This document shows positions 1-4,373 of a stretch of DNA of 5,347 nt, piece by piece. The DNA comes from Oligoflexales bacterium (GTDB lineage Bacteria; Bdellovibrionota; Oligoflexia; Oligoflexales; Oligoflexaceae). Every line of letters begins with the position of its first letter. Position 1 is the first letter of the stretch. The notes beneath the pieces were generated by a model, which saw only the letters and a list, made by a program, of their open reading frames with translations, was not told where the DNA came from and did no database searches. Both the position numbers and the translations under genes were made by a program. The stretch is from NCBI GenBank assembly GCA_015232735.1, contig JADFZC010000213.1, positions 1 through 5,347 on the forward strand. The letters are read 5' to 3'.

Positions 1-216
1 GAATCTTCCTGCGGGAATCGACCATGCAAATTCCAAAAAAGCGCTGTCGTTTGACGAAAACCCCAGAACTATGCCGGCTATTCCCAAAAGGGCGCCGGAT
101 ATGGCGCACATGACAGAGAAATATCGGGATACAAATCCGCGATTGTTCAACAAAAACGAAGGAATGCCGCTGATGGCAAAAAATGCCGCACTTGTCAAAA
201 CCAAAGAAAGTCCCAT
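1..216 (-). CDS. N-terminal part of a HyfB-like / complex-I-type antiporter-like membrane subunit (cut by window edge)
   Basis: Seventy-two codons are visible, running off the left edge. The start is ATG at 216, preceded by AGGA about 8 bases upstream, and only 9 bases separate it from the stop of the upstream gene, so the two are probably co-transcribed and translationally coupled. The peptide shows two hydrophobic, likely transmembrane stretches at about residues 3-24 and 31-53, joined by a short polar loop (NNRGFVSR). It then has the polar segment SSNDSAFLEFAWSIPAGRF. This layout matches what I remember of the N-terminus of hydrogenase-4 component B, formate hydrogenlyase subunit 3 and related proton-translocating NADH-dehydrogenase-like subunits: two helices, then a short beta-like stretch ahead of the conserved core. 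The conserved core with its Lys/Glu proton-channel residues lies outside the window, so the family call is an inference. NuoL, NuoN and Mrp-type antiporter subunits remain alternatives. Confidence 0.6.
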   Translation of the reverse strand, partial: MGLSLVLTSAAFFAISGIPSFLLNNRGFVSRYFSVMCAISGALLGIAGIVLGFSSNDSAFLEFAWSIPAGRF

Positions 217-225
217 AAAGACGTC

Positions 226-912
226 CTAGCCCGTTTCAGTGGCGGATAAATGGCCAAATATTTCCTCGTCAGAGGCTCCCAGCCTGAGCATGGCGATAAA
301 TTCCCTTTTGTTGAGATCTTGGCTCAAACGTGAAAGGACCTCAAGATGCACCCTTGCTGACGGCGACAATATCAAAAAGATTACTTCCACAGGAATATTG
401 TCTGGCGAAGGAAGGGCGATGGGCTCTTCCAGAAAAAAAATTGAAACAGAAGTCAAAATCCCCCCGGAGACAATCGGACTTCCGACATTTGGAATCGCAA
501 TTCCGCTGCCTATTGAGGTAATACCCATCGATTCGTGCAATCTTATCAATTCAAACACACTGTTTTTGTCGACTTTTTCCGGAAACGGCAGCCGTTTGAT
601 CATCGCCCATAAAATGCAGTCATGGTCTTTTGACGGGATATCCCTGTGAATACCGCCTCTTCTTAACATCGGCCCTAATGAAACGTCGTTGTCTGCTCCC
701 ACAGAAGGGGGCTTCTTTGATTTTTTCTCCGAGACTTTTATGCCATGCCTTATCGCCCATTCGATCAGTTCTGTTTTGTTGAAGGAATAGCAATCATCGA
801 CACATGATGCCGTAAGATCACCATTTTTAATATATTTCATCAATTTTTTTTCTGAAAGGTTAAGAAGCCTGGCGGCATCCTGCATATTCAAAATCATAGT
901 TTTCCCGGCCAT
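226..912 (-). CDS. Helix-turn-helix / PTS EIIA-like fusion protein lacking the phosphorylated His; putative regulator of the downstream membrane complex
   Basis: This 228-residue protein has two parts. Residues about 6-60 look like an excisionase/MerR-type helix-turn-helix (MQDAARLLNLSEKKLMKYIK, then a short wing and FNKTELIEW). A basic Lys/Ser/Pro linker (61-72) follows. Residues about 78-222 match the fructose/mannitol/PtsN class of EIIA domain: KRLPFPEKVDKNSVFELI, then GITSIGSGIAIPN, and the late motif SPSARVHLEVLSRL. In that class the phosphoryl-accepting His lies in the AIPH motif. Here it is Asn142 (AAT, 487-489), while the second conserved His is kept (His189). It therefore probably cannot take phosphate from HPr in the usual way. 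HTH-EIIA fusions are known in Chlamydiae, and I recall similar EIIA proteins beside hydrogenase or antiporter genes. The gene runs directly into a HyfB-like gene, which suggests it controls or senses that complex. The start at 912 lacks a clear ribosome site. Met6, preceded by GGGA, is an alternative start. Confidence 0.8.
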   Translation of the reverse strand: MAGKTMILNMQDAARLLNLSEKKLMKYIKNGDLTASCVDDCYSFNKTELIEWAIRHGIKVSEKKSKKPPSVGADNDVSLGPMLRRGGIHRDIPSKDHDCILWAMIKRLPFPEKVDKNSVFELIRLHESMGITSIGSGIAIPNVGSPIVSGGILTSVSIFFLEEPIALPSPDNIPVEVIFLILSPSARVHLEVLSRLSQDLNKREFIAMLRLGASDEEIFGHLSATETG

Positions 913-923
913 ATATCTGTCGG

Positions 924-941
924 ATTATATTGAAAATTATA
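924..941 (-). promoter_or_regulatory. Probable extended -10 promoter with a second TATAAT
   Basis: Reading the minus strand there are two perfect TATAAT hexamers, at 941-936 and 929-924, 12 bases apart. The first is preceded by TGG, giving an extended -10 (TGGTATAAT). No good -35 is visible at 17 or 18 bases, which extended -10 promoters can tolerate. A transcript from the first box would have a leader of roughly 17 bases before the ATG at 912. One from the second would be almost leaderless, which would fit the missing Shine-Dalgarno. The surrounding DNA is AT-rich, so one of the hexamers could be chance. Confidence 0.45.
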
Positions 942-1057
942 CCAAGCAATTTTCATCAATCCTGATATAATTCTATTTCATGTGTCAAATAAATTAAAGA
1001 GGGAAATATTTCAATTTCGTCCGGGAGAATGATTTTTTCCGCATAAAAAGCATAATA

Positions 1058-1321
1058 TCAATGCCATGAATTATCATTTCGAGCACTGTCAATTTGTCGT
1101 TGATCGGCCTCAACAATATCTAAAAATCCCTTATTTCTCTTGGGATCCAGCTTCTTAGCAGAGACGGCAAAAAACGAAACTGATTTTGGAGCATCATAAT
1201 CTAAACATTGAACGGAAAATCTTTTTTCTTTTTTGAAAATTTGGAAAATATCTTTATCTGAACATTCATTATTTTCCCTCAGTCGCTGCCGAGCATTCGC
1301 TGCTTTGAAGGTTTTTTTCAA
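1058..1321 (-). other. Open frame of 87 codons overlapping the lipoprotein gene; possible frameshifted 3' extension, unproven as a gene
   Basis: An uninterrupted frame runs from a TTG at 1321 to a TGA at 1058, overlapping the last 53 bases of the lipoprotein gene in the +1 frame. It has no ATG, and no ribosome site precedes the TTG, so it is unlikely to be an independent gene. However, beyond the lipoprotein stop it stays open for about 70 codons in AT-rich DNA, with plausible codon use (many GAT, GAG, GCT, GTT). It also contains two further Cys, in NECSDKD and VQCLDY. A single-base change anywhere between 1269 and 1321, for example in the A7 run at 1312-1318, would join the frames into a longer lipoprotein. 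The alternatives are a degraded gene end, a real frameshift mutation, a sequencing error or chance. I do not recognise any family. Confidence 0.3.
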
Positions 1322-2075
1322 GATTGGCCGTCATCATTGCGGTACCGGCATCCCCCTTGATGCATGGCATTTCGGTGTTTCCGGTGAATGCGATGTCTGC
1401 ATCGAGTTCATTTAGTCCAATCGCTGTGGTTTCATTTGGTTCATATGAAAAGGGAATCAGACATGCCTCCATTATCCTGTATTCCTTTTCGGCAATTGCC
1501 CTGATTGCCGCGCTGTTGGTGCTGAGGCAGGTAATGAATTTTTTTTGCTCCGCCTCCAATTGAACCTGATGGGATGTATAAATTTCCCTGATTTTTTTGT
1601 ACTTTTCTGTTTCAGACAGAGAGGAATTTTCTCGTACAGCTTTGATTTCCGCCAACATTTTATCATACAGGGTATTGTCGTAGGGACATATTTTCTGTTT
1701 TTCGGCGAGCAGCGCATTCAAAATTTCAGCAACTTTCTGCAAGGCAGCTTTGGCTGCATCTGACAGACCTTTCACAAGGGAGTCGTCCACGGGAAGTTTA
1801 ATGTCCTTGTTTTCTTTGTTATCGCTGGTGGTCGTATCTGAGCTTCTGGTGCTGCCTGCGGTGCTGTCGGTGCCTCCCGTGTTGGACGTGCCCTCGCTCG
1901 GTGGAGGAGTTGGAGTTGCGGTATTCTCAGTTGCGTCGGCCTGATTGGGCTGATTTGCATTTTGTCCTGATTCTGAGTTGTCTTCGCTTTTGTTTTGATT
2001 TTTTCCGCATCCTGCAAAAATTAATAGGGCTGCCGCGAAAAATGGCGCAGTTTTTTTAAGTGGCAAAAATTTCAT
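1269..2075 (-). CDS. Putative lipoprotein with a disordered Ser/Thr/Asn-rich linker and a helical Cys-containing domain
   Basis: This protein has 268 residues and an ATG start preceded by GGAG 8 bases upstream. The N-terminus is a lipoprotein signal peptide: Lys7-Lys8, a hydrophobic core (PFFAAALLIF), then AGC with Cys23 as the expected lipidation site. The -3 residue is Phe rather than the preferred Leu, so the lipobox is slightly atypical. Residues 24-91 are low-complexity and rich in Asn, Gln, Ser, Thr, Asp and Glu, with a PTPPP segment, and probably form a flexible tether. Residues about 95-205 are predicted to be alpha-helical, with possible coiled coil (SDAAKAALQKVAEILNALLA; ETEKYKKIREIY). 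Mature-domain cysteines are at 130, 183, 205, 238 and 261. Five is an odd number, so not all can pair. I recognise no family and assign no function. The gene appears monocistronic, with 436 and 356 bp gaps on its two sides. Its 3' end overlaps another open frame, so the true C-terminus is uncertain. Confidence 0.8.
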   Translation of the reverse strand: MKFLPLKKTAPFFAAALLIFAGCGKNQNKSEDNSESGQNANQPNQADATENTATPTPPPSEGTSNTGGTDSTAGSTRSSDTTTSDNKENKDIKLPVDDSLVKGLSDAAKAALQKVAEILNALLAEKQKICPYDNTLYDKMLAEIKAVRENSSLSETEKYKKIREIYTSHQVQLEAEQKKFITCLSTNSAAIRAIAEKEYRIMEACLIPFSYEPNETTAIGLNELDADIAFTGNTEMPCIKGDAGTAMMTANLEKNLQSSECSAATEGK

Positions 2076-2100
2076 CTCTAATTCTCCATGTTTTTTTCAA

Positions 2101-2130
2101 AGTATAAACTGTCTGTTTGACAGCTGTTTT
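2101..2130 (-). promoter_or_regulatory. Candidate promoter for the lipoprotein gene
   Basis: On the minus strand a TATACT hexamer (2106-2101) lies 25 bases ahead of the lipoprotein ATG. This would give a leader of about 19 bases carrying the GGAG ribosome site. The hexamer 18 bases further upstream is AAAACA (2130-2125), a poor -35 match. The same stretch contains a small inverted repeat, CTGTC-TGTTT-GACAG (2109-2123), inside the would-be spacer, which could be an operator or chance. Confidence 0.3.
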
Positions 2131-2443
2131 AATAGACGGAATGTTTTTGACAGAAAAATCCTCGCTAGGATGATCCTGCAACCGTATGCGCTCTTCGGCA
2201 CATGGAGGTTCAAAAGAGAGGAATAGCTTTAATATGTTGATATATCACGATAAATTTGAATATTTTATTTTGATGATCCGGTATAGAGGCTGAGTACGGA
2301 AGCTATTTTAACCTGGAACCGGCACGAAATGAATGTTTCCGAGTGCGTAAAGCCATCCGTATAAAAATAATTCACATCAACCTGAAACAGACACCAATCA
2401 GGGCATTTACATGTCAAAAATGAAAAATATGCTTCAATATTGT

Positions 2444-2471
2444 AAAAAACCGCATAGAGGCCTGGCCAGGC
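2444..2471 (-). terminator. Weak candidate terminator after the Gly-rich exported protein gene
   Basis: Reading the minus strand, the perfect palindrome GCCTGGCCAGGC (2471-2460) is followed 10 bases later by a run of six T (2449-2444). The palindrome can only form a short stem with a tight loop, and the T run is not immediately adjacent, so this is not a canonical intrinsic terminator. It is the best candidate in the 40-70 bases downstream of the stop codon at 2512. Confidence 0.25.
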
Positions 2472-2511
2472 GTGATTGGAGATCCAACATTACCATGCTA
2501 CTCGCGCATGA

Positions 2512-3606
2512 TTACAACAGGGGTGCAGGTTCTTCGCTATCCATGAAAGTTTTAGGAGGCAGGTCGCTCTCTTCGATTTGAATGACCTGCCAGCTGACAA
2601 GTGTTTTGTTTTTTGGATCGTATACGTTTACCAGGGACTCCTGTTGTGTCAGTTGATCCACATTGGTTTCGAAATACAGGGAATCGGGTGCATCCTTCTC
2701 TTGCCAGGCGATTCGCATCGTATCTTTGTCGATAAAGCCTACCACTTCCTTTGCAGAGTCATTTCCAAGATCCCAATAGAGACCGCGCAGCGAGCCATCC
2801 TTTGTCACGGCCAGTTGTACCGCAAAATTAATTGTGGTCTGGCTGATGGGGATAAGCCCGAATGCACCAATGTTCAACCACTCGACATCATTCGGAACAG
2901 TCGTATTTTGGCCTTGACTGACAGTTTGAGTCACTTGAGTCACATTGGTCTCATATACGTTCGTTGGAGCAGCTTCAACAGGGTAATATACGATTGGTTG
3001 CGACGTGCCATATCCATTATAGGGTGGCCAGCTGAGCCACGATGCCAATGTCGAACCTGTTGCAAAACCTGCCCAGAAGGGCCATCGATTATATCGCCAG
3101 TGGAAGCGGTCGAACCATGGACGGCCGAATGGATAGCCATGGATCGGATGATAGGCAAATCTCCTGTGAATATCGCCTCGCATCTCAGATTTTTGGCGAT
3201 AGGCGTAACCAGGGCGGTTTCCAGGAGTTCCCGGCATATGGCCTGCAGGTGACGATCCAATGCGATTAGCTATATCGCCAGCTCCTGGACGCCCTCCCGG
3301 ACGTGATGGCTGTGTACTTGGGGTATTCCTGATTGATCCGGGATTTCCACCGACTGGCTTGTTTATTTCATCCCGACGACCGCCATCTCCTGGACGGTTT
3401 GGTGTTGTGTTTGGCCTTGAACCTCTTGCCGGTTGTGAAGGTTGTGGTGCCGGTCTTGCAGAATTGCCTGGCTTGAAATTACCGCCTGGCGATCCACCGC
3501 CCCTTGCTCCGCCGCCGCGGCCTCCACCGCCTCGGCCCACGGCGTCCAAGCCGCTGGTCATCGATATTGCAGAAATTAGTATGATCGATTTAAAAAATAT
3601 TCGCAC
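2512..3606 (-). CDS. Exported Gly/Arg- and aromatic-rich surface protein with C-terminal beta domain (planctomycete mu-protocadherin-like)
   Basis: This protein has 364 residues. The GTG start is fixed by GGGAGG 6 bases upstream. The N-terminus is a Sec signal peptide (MRIFFKSIILISAISM, possible cleavage after Ala22). Regions in order: Gly/Arg repeats (24-43, RGGGGRGGGARGGG); a Pro/Arg/Asn/Gly low-complexity region (44-133); a Trp/Tyr/His/Phe-rich segment (134-208, including FHWRYNRWPFWAGF and WLSWPPYNGYG); a Thr/Val/Gln/Asn linker (215-237, NVYETNVTQVTQTV); and a compact, probably beta-rich domain (241-355) beginning EWLNIGAFGLIP. No Cys was seen. The order of aromatic tract, YY-P/VY linker and EWLxxGxFxL domain, with later segments LAVTKDGSLRGLY and MRIAWQEK, resembles planctomycete proteins annotated mu-protocadherin or cell-surface protein. 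That is recalled, not searched. It probably acts outside the inner membrane, on the surface or in the periplasm. It lies 17 bp after the preceding gene, so the two are likely co-transcribed. Confidence 0.8.
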   Translation of the reverse strand: MRIFFKSIILISAISMTSGLDAVGRGGGGRGGGARGGGSPGGNFKPGNSARPAPQPSQPARGSRPNTTPNRPGDGGRRDEINKPVGGNPGSIRNTPSTQPSRPGGRPGAGDIANRIGSSPAGHMPGTPGNRPGYAYRQKSEMRGDIHRRFAYHPIHGYPFGRPWFDRFHWRYNRWPFWAGFATGSTLASWLSWPPYNGYGTSQPIVYYPVEAAPTNVYETNVTQVTQTVSQGQNTTVPNDVEWLNIGAFGLIPISQTTINFAVQLAVTKDGSLRGLYWDLGNDSAKEVVGFIDKDTMRIAWQEKDAPDSLYFETNVDQLTQQESLVNVYDPKNKTLVSWQVIQIEESDLPPKTFMDSEEPAPLL

Positions 3607-3612
3607 GGTCAG

Positions 3613-3618
3613 CCTCCC
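3613..3618 (-). promoter_or_regulatory. Strong Shine-Dalgarno that sets a GTG start
   Basis: The minus strand reads AAGGGAGG, with GGGAGG at 3618-3613 and a 6-base spacer before GTG at 3606. It sits in the 17-base gap after the preceding stop codon and supports GTG rather than an internal ATG as the start of the 364-residue protein. Confidence 0.75.
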
Positions 3619-3623
3619 TTAAA

Positions 3624-4322
3624 TTAAAAATAATTATTGGATGAATCTGTTTCAACAGCTGACAAATTGAAGCGGTTGATCTCTTCACGGGCGAAATCAC
3701 GATTCACATCAACCTTGTAAAATTTAAGAGTTTCATCGGTGTTCAATTTTCCTTTGCTATCGAGATACAGGGTCGAAGAGGTCGCAATGGAGACTGGTTG
3801 GATATTGATTCCGTCAAGGGAACGCTCTACAAATCCCGCCATTGATTCGTAAATATAAAGTTCTTTATCGTTGTCGCTTATCTCCATCATGACGACATTT
3901 CCTTGTCCTGTGGTGTCTTCCTTGCTGTTTTCTACTGTTGTTGAAAGTCCTACAAGGCTGTGTGTGGTCTCGCGCTCTGTTACCGCATAACGCTGAACAA
4001 CGACACGGTCGGCATTAAACGAATCTCCGGTAGCCGCTCCATTCACATCTACAGGGGTGTTTATTTGTCGGATTTCCCTCTGTTCTTCAAAAATCAATCC
4101 TTCCGGAGTCTTCTGGAGATTGCTGCGAAAGATCTTAGCGGTGAAATCGATAGAATAATTTTGGCCGTCAATGACCATGCTACCCTTTGCGGAGATCAGC
4201 TGAGTTCTGCCAATCACGCTTGTCTCAAGAAACCGTGCGATGCGATCGCGAACCGGGAATTGATCCTCAGCGAACAAGCCTGTGCTGATGAGTCCCGCAA
4301 AAGCAAAATGAAACCATTTCAT
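3624..4322 (-). CDS. Exported protein of unknown function, 232 residues
   Basis: I do not recognise this family. The open frame extends to 4370, but the start at ATG 4322 is preferred. GGAGG lies 7 bases before it, and the following residues form a clear Sec signal peptide (MKWFHFAFAGLISTGLFA, likely cut before Glu19). The mature part, about 214 residues, has no Cys and no further membrane segment. Its alternating pattern (KGSMVIDGQNYSIDFTAKIF, GNVVMMEISDNDKELYIYES, TSSTLYLDSKGKL) suggests a beta-rich periplasmic or outer-surface protein. The nearby downstream gene (17-bp gap) also encodes an exported protein, so the two may act together at the cell envelope. The upstream GH13 gene is 51 bp away with no terminator in the gap, so read-through is possible. 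Outer-membrane-associated or lipid-carrier-like folds would fit the strand pattern, but nothing specific supports a function. Confidence 0.8.
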   Translation of the reverse strand: MKWFHFAFAGLISTGLFAEDQFPVRDRIARFLETSVIGRTQLISAKGSMVIDGQNYSIDFTAKIFRSNLQKTPEGLIFEEQREIRQINTPVDVNGAATGDSFNADRVVVQRYAVTERETTHSLVGLSTTVENSKEDTTGQGNVVMMEISDNDKELYIYESMAGFVERSLDGINIQPVSIATSSTLYLDSKGKLNTDETLKFYKVDVNRDFAREEINRFNLSAVETDSSNNYF

Positions 4323-4329
4323 GAATTTT

Positions 4330-4370
4330 CCTCCAAAAAAAAAATATAAATAACCAACAAAATAAAACAA
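4330..4370 (-). promoter_or_regulatory. Candidate promoter and ribosome site with a T10 tract between -10 and GGAGG
   Basis: Minus strand: TTGTTT (4370-4365), a 16-base spacer, TATATT (4348-4343), then T10 (4344-4335, overlapping the end of the -10 box) directly abutting GGAGG (4334-4330). The ATG follows at 4322. The promoter match is moderate and sits in very T-rich DNA, so it may be fortuitous. The ribosome site is convincing and decides the start of the 232-residue protein. Confidence 0.35.
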
Positions 4371-4373
4371 AAT

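Larger units (their letters stand above)
2076..2511 (-). other. 436-bp intergenic stretch without a convincing gene
   Basis: The stretch lies between the end of the Gly-rich exported protein gene and the start of the lipoprotein gene. It is AT-rich and broken by stops in all frames except for very short open frames. I see no tRNA-like cloverleaf, CRISPR repeat or insertion-sequence end. What it does contain: the candidate lipoprotein promoter near 2101-2130; two copies of TTGACAG on the plus strand at 2117 and 2147; a small hairpin ATCCT-CGCT-AGGAT at 2158-2171; and two adjacent palindromes near the right end (2460-2471 and 2476-2487). A small RNA cannot be excluded. Confidence 0.6.

Noticed and set aside
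239..649. Plus-strand 136-codon open frame
   Set aside because: Antisense to the EIIA-like domain, which has clear family motifs on the minus strand.
966..971. Plus-strand TATAAT preceded by TG (extended -10)
   Set aside because: No plus-strand gene follows and the DNA is AT-rich, so a chance match is likely.
1068..1100. Resemblance of the sequence around ATCATTTCGAGCACTG to interspersed REP-type repeats
   Set aside because: Only a short core looks similar, no second copy is present in the window and no clear stem-loop forms, so a repeat call cannot be supported.
2234..2293. Plus-strand 19-residue open frame (MLIYHDKFEYFILMIRYRG)
   Set aside because: Too short, and the GAGAGGA upstream is too far from the ATG to be convincing.
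2411..2581. Plus-strand 56-residue open frame, ATG preceded by AGGG 7 bases upstream
   Set aside because: It runs 70 bases into the 3' end of the convergent exported-protein gene, has no recognisable features and its composition looks random. The ribosome site is the only support.
2578..3252. Plus-strand 224-codon open frame
   Set aside because: It lies entirely antisense to the well-supported 364-residue exported protein and shows no recognisable domain. It reads as a shadow frame.
3260..3622. Plus-strand Pro/Gly-rich 120-codon open frame
   Set aside because: It is the antisense of the RGG and Pro-rich coding region, whose biased composition removes stops on the other strand.
4323..4370. 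Extended N-terminus of the 232-residue protein (start at TTG 4370)
   Set aside because: The extra 16 residues come from the T-rich leader and its Shine-Dalgarno. The ATG at 4322 has GGAGG correctly spaced and begins a clean signal peptide.
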